A stretch of 64,000 nt of DNA. Origin: Subsaximicrobium wynnwilliamsii (lineage in GTDB: Bacteria > Bacteroidota > Bacteroidia > Flavobacteriales > Flavobacteriaceae). The position numbers were made by a program, and so were the translations under genes. Shown here one piece after another: positions 56,877 to 64,000 of the stretch. Below the pieces are notes generated by a model, which was not told where the DNA came from, made no database searches, and saw nothing but the letters and a program-made list of their open reading frames with translations. Location of the stretch: positions 248,001-312,000 of the forward strand of contig NZ_VORM01000003.1 of assembly GCF_007997225.1 (NCBI RefSeq), given 5' to 3'. Each line of letters starts with the position of its first letter. Position 1 is the stretch's first letter.

Positions 56877-57228
56877 AAACTGTTTTCAAAAACGTGTAAA
56901 ATAGAGGCAAGTCGTAGTAAAACCAGTAAGTTCGGGCGTTTTTTCTAGGTTGGAAAATTTTTAAGTTTTGGTTTATTAAGAAAAATGCTGCCAAGTAAAT
57001 TTTAAATTTGGCTTTTGCTCAATCGGGTAAGAACCACTATTTTTAAGCCCTCCTAGTCTAATAACAAACAGTTTCGCATACTAGCAAAGAATGCCTCTCC
57101 AAATCAATAACGTACGCAACAAATCTAAAAGTTCAACTCATTTTTTTGCATGCTGAACAGCTACAAAAAAAATTTGAATGCTGAAAAAACTGAAAAATGC
57201 TCAACCTAGTTCAGTGTCATACAAGAAC
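56877..57228. other. Intergenic region containing the right repeat copy
   Basis: About 350 bp without a gene. It contains the right copy of the direct repeat and the 3' flank of the acyl-CoA ligase gene. No strong terminator was seen. Confidence 0.45.
57109..57208. repeat. ~100-bp direct repeat, right copy
   Basis: Partner of 56099–56200, ending with AAAAATGCTCAACCTA. The hairpin present in the left copy has decayed here. Confidence 0.6.
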
Positions 57229-59052
57229 TCATTCTTTCGCATAAATAGCAGCAATTTCGGCACTGTATTTTTCTCTTATGACCCTTCTTTTGAGTTTTAA
57301 TGTAGGTGTTAGTTCTGCCAATGCACCATCTTCATGAATTGGTAGCCATGGCGTGGCTATGAGCTTAAATTTCTTGATCTGTTCAATGTGGCCAAATTCT
57401 GGGTTGTAGCTATCAATGACTTTTTGATATTTCTTGATGACCTTTTCATGCTGAATCATTTCCGCTAAACTGGTCCATTCCATTTTTTTATGGAGGCACC
57501 AATTTTTCAGTGCTTCTTCTGAAGGCAAGATCAAAGCGGAAATAAACTTTTGCTTATCACCGATGACCATCATCTGTTCAACCAGAAAATCTTCCTTGAT
57601 CCGTGTTTCAATGGGTGCAGGAGCTACATATTTTCCGCCGGAGGTTTTCAACAATTCTTTTTTACGATCTGTAATCTTAAGAAACTCCCTTCCGTCGACC
57701 CCTTTAATCAGCTTTCCTATATCACCTGTACAAAACCATTTTTTTCCATCAATTGTCTGGAATACCTGCTCATTTATTTCTGGTTTTTTATAATATCCTA
57801 ACATCACGTTGGGGCCGTGAGCGAGAATTTCCCCCTCGTCTTCCTTATACTCTCCAGACGTCTTATCAATATATAGCTCAACACCATCAATGGCATACCC
57901 AACGGTTCCAATCATGGCAGCATTAGGTTCCAAGGAATTTGCAGTTAAGGTCGGCGAAGTCTCCGTTAAACCGTAGGCTTCGCGAATAGGGATACCTGCC
58001 GCACAAAAAACACGTAATATTTTAACGGGACAAGGGGCGGCACCGGTAACGATTTGCTTTATGTTACCTCCTAAGGCTGCCCTCCACTTGCTAAAAATCA
58101 AGGTATCGGCCAATTTCCATTTTAGCTTTTCGACAAAAGACAACTGCTGGTCTAGCTCGTAATCATCCGTTAGGTCCAAAGCCCAGAAAAACAGTTTCCG
58201 CTTAGTGCCTTCCAAGGCCAAACCCTTATTGTAAATAGCTTCATAAATCTTTTCCAATAAACGCGGCACCGTTGTAAAAGCAACCGGACCAACGGCTGCC
58301 AAATCCCCATCGGGACCACTTAGATTGTCGGTTCCACATAAAAACACCGAAACGCCCTTATAGCAATAACAAAAGGATACGGCCCTTTCATAAATATGGC
58401 AAAGCGGAAGAAAGCTCAGTACTTTTTCATTGGGTCCAGCAACTAATAGTTTTGCGGTTGCTGTAACCACATGCATGACATTGGCATGGCTCAGCATCAC
58501 TCCTTTGGGTCTTCCTGTAGTTCCGGAGGTATAGATAATGGTTACCAAATCATCCCCTTTTATATTGGATTTGATGCTTTCTAAGCTTGAAATACCATTC
58601 GTGTCAAAAATAGCCTCCCAATAGGGGTTACCGTTCAAGCCATCAAAGGTGTAAATGTGTTTTAGGGTAGCTACTTCTTTTTGGCTTTTAGATAGTTTAT
58701 CGTATAAATCCAGTCCTCCGCAAAAGACCGCTTTTACCTCAGCCTCATTTAAAATGTATTCATATTCTAAAACGCTGATAGTGGGATATAAGGGAATACT
58801 AATCATTCCGGCTAGTTGCACAGCATAGTCCATTACAACCCATTCCGGCCGATTTTTATAGGCAACAATGGCGACCTTATCACCCGGTACAAGTCCTAGT
58901 TTCAATAATCCTGCTGCCGCTTGTTCCGCAGTGTCCTTTAATTTTTGGGTGCTATAGGATTCCCAATTCCCATCTTTATTCCTTCCGCTAATGGAAGCTT
59001 CTAAGGGATTATTTTTCAATTGATAGTCGAGTAAATCAAAGAGTCTGGTCAT
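57229..59052 (-). CDS. Long-chain acyl-CoA ligase
   Basis: A 607-residue AMP-forming ligase (FadD15/long-chain type). The P-loop-like motif IIYTSGTTGRPKGVMLSH lies at about residue 170. EAYGLTETSPT and the TGDIGKLI hinge follow, with LKTSGGKYVAPAPIE at the C-terminal domain. It activates fatty or related acids with ATP and CoA. It is the last gene of the minus-strand cluster, 100 bp after the MaoC gene, with a CCAAACC repeat just before its ATG. The length is typical for bacterial and eukaryotic-like ACSL forms. Confidence 0.92.
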   Translation of the reverse strand: MTRLFDLLDYQLKNNPLEASISGRNKDGNWESYSTQKLKDTAEQAAAGLLKLGLVPGDKVAIVAYKNRPEWVVMDYAVQLAGMISIPLYPTISVLEYEYILNEAEVKAVFCGGLDLYDKLSKSQKEVATLKHIYTFDGLNGNPYWEAIFDTNGISSLESIKSNIKGDDLVTIIYTSGTTGRPKGVMLSHANVMHVVTATAKLLVAGPNEKVLSFLPLCHIYERAVSFCYCYKGVSVFLCGTDNLSGPDGDLAAVGPVAFTTVPRLLEKIYEAIYNKGLALEGTKRKLFFWALDLTDDYELDQQLSFVEKLKWKLADTLIFSKWRAALGGNIKQIVTGAAPCPVKILRVFCAAGIPIREAYGLTETSPTLTANSLEPNAAMIGTVGYAIDGVELYIDKTSGEYKEDEGEILAHGPNVMLGYYKKPEINEQVFQTIDGKKWFCTGDIGKLIKGVDGREFLKITDRKKELLKTSGGKYVAPAPIETRIKEDFLVEQMMVIGDKQKFISALILPSEEALKNWCLHKKMEWTSLAEMIQHEKVIKKYQKVIDSYNPEFGHIEQIKKFKLIATPWLPIHEDGALAELTPTLKLKRRVIREKYSAEIAAIYAKE

Positions 59053-59087
59053 TGGTTTGGTTGGTTTGGTTGGTTTGGTTTGGTTTG
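59053..59087 (-). repeat. CCAAACCAA short tandem repeat before the acyl-CoA ligase start
   Basis: About 35 bp of CCAAA/CCAA units read on the minus strand, directly abutting the ATG. A shorter version lies before the regulator at 8703. It could set spacing or translation efficiency. Confidence 0.6.
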
Positions 59088-59152
59088 ATAACCCTGAATA
59101 TACGAAATAAAGAGTTCTAATTCAGAAGGATTGCTTAAACGTTGATTAGGGA

Positions 59153-59617
59153 CTATTCAAACATAATACTCATAAATTCAGCCACGCAGGCCGGTTTCTC
59201 AGCCCCTTCAATTTCTACTGTACAGTCACAGGTAACTTTGACACCGTTTTCGTTATAGGGCTCAATAGCTGTAATTTTCCCATTGAGTCGTAACTTGCTA
59301 TCCACCAAAACGGCATTTGGAAATCGAACTTTATTCAAGCCATAGTTTACACCCATTTTTACCGACTTTATCTGAAGCAGGTCGCCCAGCATTTTAGACA
59401 ACAGGGATACCGACATAAAGCCGTGTGCCACTGGCTTTTTATATGGAGACTGTTGGGTCGCTTTTTCCACATCGACATGTATCCATTGAAAATCCAAGGT
59501 TGCTTTGGCAAAATCATTTATCATTTCCTGTGTTACGGTAATCCATTCCCCAGGTGGAAGCGTTTTGCCCTCGAATGTTCTAAATGCCTTTAAGTCGTCA
59601 AATACCATTTTAGTCAT
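59153..59617 (-). CDS. MaoC-like (R)-enoyl-CoA hydratase
   Basis: A 154-residue hot-dog-fold protein. The hydratase signature LDFQWIHVDVE gives the Asp/His pair (about residues 42–47), and VAHGFMSVSLLSKML is the second conserved block. It probably hydrates a trans-2-enoyl-CoA to the (R)-3-hydroxyacyl-CoA. The gene follows the FabG-like SDR by 12 bp, so hydratase and 3-hydroxyacyl reductase/dehydrogenase would act in sequence. It is in the same operon as the acyl-CoA ligase. Confidence 0.9.
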   Translation of the reverse strand: MTKMVFDDLKAFRTFEGKTLPPGEWITVTQEMINDFAKATLDFQWIHVDVEKATQQSPYKKPVAHGFMSVSLLSKMLGDLLQIKSVKMGVNYGLNKVRFPNAVLVDSKLRLNGKITAIEPYNENGVKVTCDCTVEIEGAEKPACVAEFMSIMFE

Positions 59618-59629
59618 GTTTTCTATTGT

Positions 59630-60367
59630 TTATCGTGAAGTTCCTCCATCAATGGTCAAACAAATTCCAGAGACAAAACGTGCCTCATCAGATGCCAGAT
59701 ATAAATAACCATAGGCGATATCGATGGGTTGTGCAACGGTTTTTAAAGGAATACTTCCCTTAATCGCCTCTAACTGTGCTTCTGGGATTTTATCGACCAT
59801 ATCGGTCATGGTGAAGCCGGGAGCTATGGCATTGGCGGTGATCCCATATTTACCCAGTTCCATGGTCCATGTTTTGGACATGGCAATGACACCCGCTTTG
59901 GTTGCCGCATAATTGGTTTGACCAAAATTGCCACGCAATCCTACATTGGAGGCCGCACTAACTATTCTTCCATAGTTGTTTGCCTTCATATAAGGTGCTA
60001 CCGCTTGGGTACAGATAAACACTCCTTTGAGGTTGACCTCGATAACAGCGTCAAATTCAGCTTCACTCATTTTTTCCAAGGTACGGTCACGAGTGATTCC
60101 TGCGTTATTGATTAGAATATCAATTTTGCCGTATTTGGAATTCACCTGTTCAAAAAGTTTTTCTACGGAAATTTTATCGGTAACCGACACCTTATGGAAT
60201 TCTGCCTTTCCGCCGGATTCACTAATTTCATTGGCTACTTCTTCGCCTTTGGGAAGTACATCCATAATTATCACAGTTGCGCCTTCCTTCGCAAACAGTT
60301 CGGAAATTGCTTTTCCGATTCCCTGTGAACCTCCTGTAATGATTGCTATTTTATCTTTTAATCTCAT
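59630..60367 (-). CDS. FabG-like short-chain dehydrogenase/reductase
   Basis: A 245-residue classical SDR. The cofactor motif TGGSQGIGKAI, the structural NNAG, the catalytic Ser in SAASNVG and the YAATK Tyr-Lys pair are all present, with LTIDGGTS at the C terminus. Similar to 3-oxoacyl-ACP/CoA reductases. Its context with MaoC and an acyl-CoA ligase favours a 3-hydroxyacyl-CoA substrate over lipid synthesis. It follows the quinone-oxidoreductase-like gene by 32 bp. Confidence 0.93.
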   Translation of the reverse strand: MRLKDKIAIITGGSQGIGKAISELFAKEGATVIIMDVLPKGEEVANEISESGGKAEFHKVSVTDKISVEKLFEQVNSKYGKIDILINNAGITRDRTLEKMSEAEFDAVIEVNLKGVFICTQAVAPYMKANNYGRIVSAASNVGLRGNFGQTNYAATKAGVIAMSKTWTMELGKYGITANAIAPGFTMTDMVDKIPEAQLEAIKGSIPLKTVAQPIDIAYGYLYLASDEARFVSGICLTIDGGTSR

Positions 60368-60399
60368 GTCTTTTGTCTTTTAATAGTACCGATTGTTAT

Positions 60400-61377
60400 T
60401 TATGAAATTTGCACAACCATTTTCCCTTTCACCTTTCGATTCATCATTTCCTCCAAAGCCTCTTTTGTCTCTTCCAAGGGGACTATTTTATGAATGTGGG
60501 GTTTTAATTTGCCTTCCGCATGCCATTGCATTAGGGTCATGGTATTGGCCATATTGTCCTTGGGATATTTCATTGCGAAACCACCCCAGAAAACGCCAAC
60601 GATTGAAGCGCCTTTCAATAGAGGAAGGTTTAATGGAATTTTAGGTATATCTCCCGCTGCGAAGCCTACCACTAAAAATCGACCGTTCCATGCGATCCCT
60701 CTAAATGCCTGCTCGGAAAAATCGCCCCCTACTGGGTCATAAATTACATCTACACCTTTTCCATTCGTCAATTCTTTTAAAGTGGATTTTAAATCTTGTT
60801 CGGTATAATTGATGAGTTCGTCCGCACCATACGCTTTACAGAGTTCGAGCTTTTCTTGAGTGGACGCTGCCGCAATGACTTTGGCTCCCATTAATTTTCC
60901 CAGTTCAACAGCGGCGAGGCCAACCCCTCCCGAGGCACCCATTACCAACAAGGTTTCTCCTTCCTCTAACTTTGCCCTATCTTTTAAGGCATAATAAGAC
61001 GTACCATAGGCCATCATAAAAGAGGCCGCTACTGGGAAGTCCATTTGAGGTGGCTTCGGAAAACAAGCGTTTCTAGGTACAATCACTTCTTCTGCCAAAC
61101 CTCCATGAGCCACAAAACCAAAAACTTCATCACCAACTTTTAAGTGTTTCACATCTTCTCCAATTTCTTTGACGACACCTGCGATATCGCTTCCCGGAGT
61201 GAATGGCAGCTCCGGTTTAAATTGATACAATCCTTGAATGATCAACGTATCCGGAAAATTCAATCCGCAAGCTTTCACTTCGACTACTACTTCCTTTGGA
61301 CCTGCATGCAAGGACCCTATATCCTCCAACTTCAAATTGGAGGGTGGACCGTATGTTTTACATCGTATTGCTTTCAT
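60400..61377 (-). CDS. NADPH:quinone oxidoreductase-type MDR protein
   Basis: A 325-residue zinc-free medium-chain dehydrogenase/reductase (QOR-like). The Rossmann motif is GASGGVGLAAVELG (about residue 148), the cofactor specificity region AAASTQEKLEL, and the substrate entrance FTPGSDIAGVV. The fold catalyses NADPH-dependent reduction of quinones or of enoyl/2-alkenal double bonds. It is part of the minus-strand cluster, 32 bp upstream of the FabG-like gene. A 231-bp gap with two hairpins separates it from the preceding MDR gene. Confidence 0.92.
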   Translation of the reverse strand: MKAIRCKTYGPPSNLKLEDIGSLHAGPKEVVVEVKACGLNFPDTLIIQGLYQFKPELPFTPGSDIAGVVKEIGEDVKHLKVGDEVFGFVAHGGLAEEVIVPRNACFPKPPQMDFPVAASFMMAYGTSYYALKDRAKLEEGETLLVMGASGGVGLAAVELGKLMGAKVIAAASTQEKLELCKAYGADELINYTEQDLKSTLKELTNGKGVDVIYDPVGGDFSEQAFRGIAWNGRFLVVGFAAGDIPKIPLNLPLLKGASIVGVFWGGFAMKYPKDNMANTMTLMQWHAEGKLKPHIHKIVPLEETKEALEEMMNRKVKGKMVVQIS

Positions 61378-61409
61378 TTATTCATTTGATTTTAATTCTA
61401 TTTTAGTTA

Positions 61410-61479
61410 GACTCCGCTGGAGTCGGATGCTGTTGGACGATATTCTCGTTTGCTATAAATGTTTGATGCCGCTGGCATC
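61410..61479. repeat. Two 15-bp perfect hairpins in the gap between two MDR genes
   Basis: GACTCC-GCT-GGAGTC at 61410–61424 and GATGCC-GCT-GGCATC at 61465–61479 share the same CC-GCT-GG core. They are spaced ~40 bp apart around TTGGACGATATTCTCGTTTG. No T-run follows, so termination is unlikely; an interspersed repeat element or mRNA-processing site is more likely. Confidence 0.65.
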
Positions 61480-61608
61480 TGTAATTATCATACACTTCAA
61501 ATTTTAAGATTTCATTATTTTTTTTCTGGAACAAATTTGTCATACGTCCTATGTCATTCCATCTTAAGTCCATTTTTCACTTCTAGCCTCTAGCCTCTAG
61601 AAAAAAAA

Positions 61609-62613
61609 TCAATCCTCAACCACTTTCAACACCAGTTTGCCCAGTTTTTCGCCAGAGAATAATCGGTTATAGGTTTCTGGGAAGTTCTCAATGCCTTCAT
61701 AAACATCTTCACGGGTTTTCAACTTTTCTTCTGCCATCCATTTGCCCATTTGTTGTCCGGCTTCTCCATATCTGTCGGCCCAATCAAACACGACCATCCC
61801 TTGCATAGTTGCCCTATTGACCAATAAAGAAAGGTAATTAGATGGTCCTCTCATATTTTCCTTGTTATTATACTGGGAAATCGCCCCGCAAATAACCACT
61901 CTTGCGTGCATTCGTAATCTGCCTAAAGCGGCATCCAAAATCTCGCCTCCAACATTATCAAAATAAACATCCAATCCTTTTGGGCATTCTTGCTTTAATC
62001 GCTGCTTTACATCTTCGTTTTTATAATCGATGCAAGCATCAAAGCCCAACTCATCAACCACATATTTGCACTTATCAGCCCCGCCTGCTATGCCAATTAC
62101 TTTACATCCCTTTATCTTGGCTATTTGTCCTACAATACTGCCCACGGCACCAGCTGCTCCAGAAACCACGACGATATCTCCTTCTTTGATTTTGCCGACT
62201 TCCAAAATTCCGAAATAAGCGGTCATTCCTGGCATTCCCAAGGTTCCAATATAGGTGGGAAGCGGCGCTAACTTCGGGTCTACTTTATAATAGCCTTTTC
62301 CATCGGTCGCCACATATTGTTGAACGCCTCCATGACCTGAAATGAAATCTCCTTCCTTAAACGTTGGGTGATTTTTCACTTTGATGACTTCGCCCACCGA
62401 ACCTGCACGCATCACAGCACCAATTTCTACTGGCGCTATATACGATTTTCCTTCATTCATCCAGCCTCGCATGGCTGGGTCAAGAGAGATATAATGATTC
62501 TTTATTAAAACTTGCCCTTCCTCTAATTCTGGAATAGGGTTCGTTTCTAAACTCCACGTAGACGCGTTTGCAGCGCCTACTGGTCTTTTTTTAAATATCT
62601 GTTGTTTGTTCAT
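61609..62613 (-). CDS. NADP-dependent oxidoreductase (CurA/PTGR-like MDR)
   Basis: A 334-residue zinc-free MDR of the leukotriene-B4 12-hydroxydehydrogenase/CurA type. Motifs are SGAAGAVGSIVGQIA (about residue 152), GCKVIGIAGGADKC, and YFDNVGGEILDA. Family members reduce α,β-unsaturated ketones or aldehydes with NADPH. It follows the SDR gene by 27 bp and is probably co-transcribed. The natural substrate is unknown. Confidence 0.92.
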   Translation of the reverse strand: MNKQQIFKKRPVGAANASTWSLETNPIPELEEGQVLIKNHYISLDPAMRGWMNEGKSYIAPVEIGAVMRAGSVGEVIKVKNHPTFKEGDFISGHGGVQQYVATDGKGYYKVDPKLAPLPTYIGTLGMPGMTAYFGILEVGKIKEGDIVVVSGAAGAVGSIVGQIAKIKGCKVIGIAGGADKCKYVVDELGFDACIDYKNEDVKQRLKQECPKGLDVYFDNVGGEILDAALGRLRMHARVVICGAISQYNNKENMRGPSNYLSLLVNRATMQGMVVFDWADRYGEAGQQMGKWMAEEKLKTREDVYEGIENFPETYNRLFSGEKLGKLVLKVVED

Positions 62614-62640
62614 TTTATTCTATTTAATTAATTTTTGCAT

Positions 62641-63396
62641 TTATAATGAAGTTCCTCCATCTAGAGTTATTGTTTGCCCAGTGATGAATTTTGAATTTTC
62701 AGAAGCCAACCAGCAGATAGCTTCTGCAATTTCCTCTGCCTCCCCGAATCTGCCCATAGGTATAAAGCGTTTTAACTTATCACCCATATCGGGACTTACG
62801 GACAGTAATTGTTCCAACAATGCCGAATGGGTGAACCCAGGGCACACTGCATTGATGCGAATATTTTTTCGACCGTATTCCAAGGCGGCTGATTTCGTCA
62901 TTCCCACGACTGCAAATTTACTTGCTGAATAGGAAAGGTTATTTCCCGAAGCTTTTAATCCTGCTAATGAAGCCACATTCACAATGTTGCCATATCCTTG
63001 TTTCCGCATCTGTCCTAGCGCAAGTTTCATGCAATAGAATACGCCGGTTTGGTTGACCGCAATAACATTATGCCAGTCGTCAAGGGAATGTTCTGCTGTT
63101 TTTGCTTGTTGTTTTCCTCCTATTCCGGCGTTGTTTACCATGACATCAAGACTTCCATGGTTTTTGATTACAGTTTTAATTAATTCTTCGACCTCTTCGA
63201 ACTGTGTCACATCGGTTTCCATTGCCGAGGCTTTTCCTCCGTCATTTCGGATGTCGTTTGCCACTTTTTCCGCATGTTCCAAATTGATATCAGAGACCAC
63301 TACAATGGCTTTATGCTTTCCAAATAATTTTGCCGCGGCTTTTCCTATGCCACTGCCAGCTCCAGTAATGACCACTACTTTATCTTTTAAATTCAT
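62641..63396 (-). CDS. Short-chain dehydrogenase/reductase
   Basis: A 251-residue classical SDR: TGAGSGIGKAA for the cofactor, NNAG, Ser in VASLAGL, YSASK and the ITLDGGTS end. The Asp after the second strand (VVSDINLEHA) favours NAD. It lies 19 bp after the DUF1330 gene. Its substrate is probably a hydroxyacyl or alcohol intermediate of the cluster. Confidence 0.93.
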   Translation of the reverse strand: MNLKDKVVVITGAGSGIGKAAAKLFGKHKAIVVVSDINLEHAEKVANDIRNDGGKASAMETDVTQFEEVEELIKTVIKNHGSLDVMVNNAGIGGKQQAKTAEHSLDDWHNVIAVNQTGVFYCMKLALGQMRKQGYGNIVNVASLAGLKASGNNLSYSASKFAVVGMTKSAALEYGRKNIRINAVCPGFTHSALLEQLLSVSPDMGDKLKRFIPMGRFGEAEEIAEAICWLASENSKFITGQTITLDGGTSL

Positions 63397-63415
63397 TTTT
63401 CTGTTTTTGGTTGAT

Positions 63416-63814
63416 TTAAATGTTTTTATTCGGTGTACAATGAATTAATCGCGAATCCGCTAATGCTTGTTCCCTCAAATGGGAAGGATATCCTTCGGCC
63501 ATTATCATGCTCATGAAATCAGAAACGGAATTGTACTTTACAATAAGCACATCATCCCATAAGGTATGCGCTTCAGGACCTATCAACATATGCTTGGGCG
63601 AACCGTAAAACACTATTTCCGCATTCGCTTTAAGAAAAAACGGCGTCGCTTGTCGCATATATTCTTTGTAGGATTCTTTTCCTGTCATTCCCGTTTCAGA
63701 AACAAGCACTTTATATTTTACTATATTGAGCATGACCACAGGTTTTCCCGATGCGCTATTTACAAAGTCGGATACTTGATCGGGATTCATGTTCAAATAG
63801 TATTGCTCATCCAT
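63416..63814 (-). CDS. DUF1330 protein
   Basis: A 132-residue soluble protein of the dimeric α+β barrel type. PVVMLNIVKYK at the N-terminal strand and WDDVLIVKYNSVSDFMSMI in the second half match DUF1330. No catalytic residues are assigned. It is 2 bp behind the phosphotransferase-like gene and very likely co-transcribed with it. Confidence 0.8.
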   Translation of the reverse strand: MDEQYYLNMNPDQVSDFVNSASGKPVVMLNIVKYKVLVSETGMTGKESYKEYMRQATPFFLKANAEIVFYGSPKHMLIGPEAHTLWDDVLIVKYNSVSDFMSMIMAEGYPSHLREQALADSRLIHCTPNKNI

Positions 63815-63816
63815 AG

Positions 63817-64000
63817 TTAGTACAAATTATCTATTTGATTTTTCTGAATGGCCTGCCATGCGGTATTGCAGCATAAAGCGGACGCCTTGTTCAAATTCGC
63901 AAACTTGGGGTCGCTGGTATGGCCATGTTTGTAGCGATAATAAATCTGTTGGGCAATTACTGCAATCTTAAAGAGTCCGTAAGCATAGTAGAAGGTCAGA
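63817..64000 (-). CDS. APH-family phosphotransferase, C-terminal fragment (cut by window end)
   Basis: An open frame on the minus strand enters from beyond 64000 and stops at 63817 (TAA). The translated tail contains [20 protein letters not shown] followed by [13 protein letters not shown]. This matches the C terminus of aminoglycoside-phosphotransferase-like proteins (ACAD10/FadE-linked), commonly encoded beside acyl-CoA dehydrogenases and SDRs. Only about 60 codons are visible. It is too short for catalytic motifs, so the call rests on the tail pattern and the neighbours. Confidence 0.7.
   Translation of the reverse strand, partial: LTFYYAYGLFKIAVIAQQIYYRYKHGHTSDPKFANLNKASALCCNTAWQAIQKNQIDNLY

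Noticed and set aside
57229-64000. Polyketide or fatty-acid-derived natural product cluster
   Set aside because: No ketosynthase, acyl carrier protein or tailoring transferases; enzymes fit catabolism.

Overview
The window looks like a chromosomal segment of a Flavobacteriaceae bacterium (phylum Bacteroidota). The reasons are the low to moderate GC content, the flavobacterial promoter box TAnnTTTG ahead of several genes, weak Shine-Dalgarno signals, a type IX secretion C-terminal sorting domain, TlpA-like/DUF4369 and DUF885 lipoproteins, and the gyrA–TPR gene pair. Genus cannot be fixed from the sequence alone.

Region 1 (0.7–15.8 kb, all minus strand) is a signalling island. One operon-like set holds a soluble kinase with a 21-residue coiled-coil repeat, an Rcp1-like receiver, a 1655-residue REC–(PAS)10–kinase and a second receiver. 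A second set holds a CheB-like protein with a zinc-ribbon tail, a 1537-residue CheB–CheR–PAS–kinase fusion and a receiver. Another lone receiver follows. No output domain, CheA, CheW or chemoreceptor is present. At 15.9–19.5 kb lies a 1204-residue outer-membrane protein whose metallophosphatase motifs are eroded.

Region 2 (19.6–31.9 kb) is housekeeping: tRNA-Ser(GCT) and tRNA-Pro(TGG), with a 180-bp tandem repeat that copies the tRNA-Pro 3' end; a 7TM-HD phosphohydrolase; a thiolase and an NlpC/P60 hydrolase; gyrA with a TPR protein; clpC; and a small STAS-like protein.

Region 3 (32–50.4 kb) has a giant T9SS-exported adhesin-like protein with a ~1-kb internal duplication, hutH, a TlpA-like lipoprotein, NAD(P)HX repair (nnrE–nnrD fusion) and the threonine operon thrA–thrB–thrC. 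Repetitive DNA sits at the thr junctions: a GGGAGAC minisatellite with a four-helix-bundle (23S IVS-type) gene between thrB and thrC, and an eleven-copy array of about 1.3 kb after thrC.

Region 4 (50.6–57 kb) holds envelope and small accessory genes: DUF6249, a DUF885 lipoprotein, a CarboxypepD_reg protein, a DoxX-like protein, a retropepsin-like lipoprotein, and a transglutaminase-like gene flanked by ~100-bp direct repeats.

Region 5 (57.2–64 kb, minus strand) is an acyl-CoA/carbonyl metabolism cluster: APH-like phosphotransferase (partial at the window end), DUF1330, two SDRs, two MDR-type oxidoreductases, a MaoC-like hydratase and a long-chain acyl-CoA ligase. Together they look like a catabolic route for an acyl or branched carbonyl substrate.

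No rRNA, CRISPR array, prophage, transposase or biosynthetic gene cluster was found. The most unusual material is the repeat biology, the pseudo-phosphatase/kinase-like barrel protein and the multi-domain kinases.
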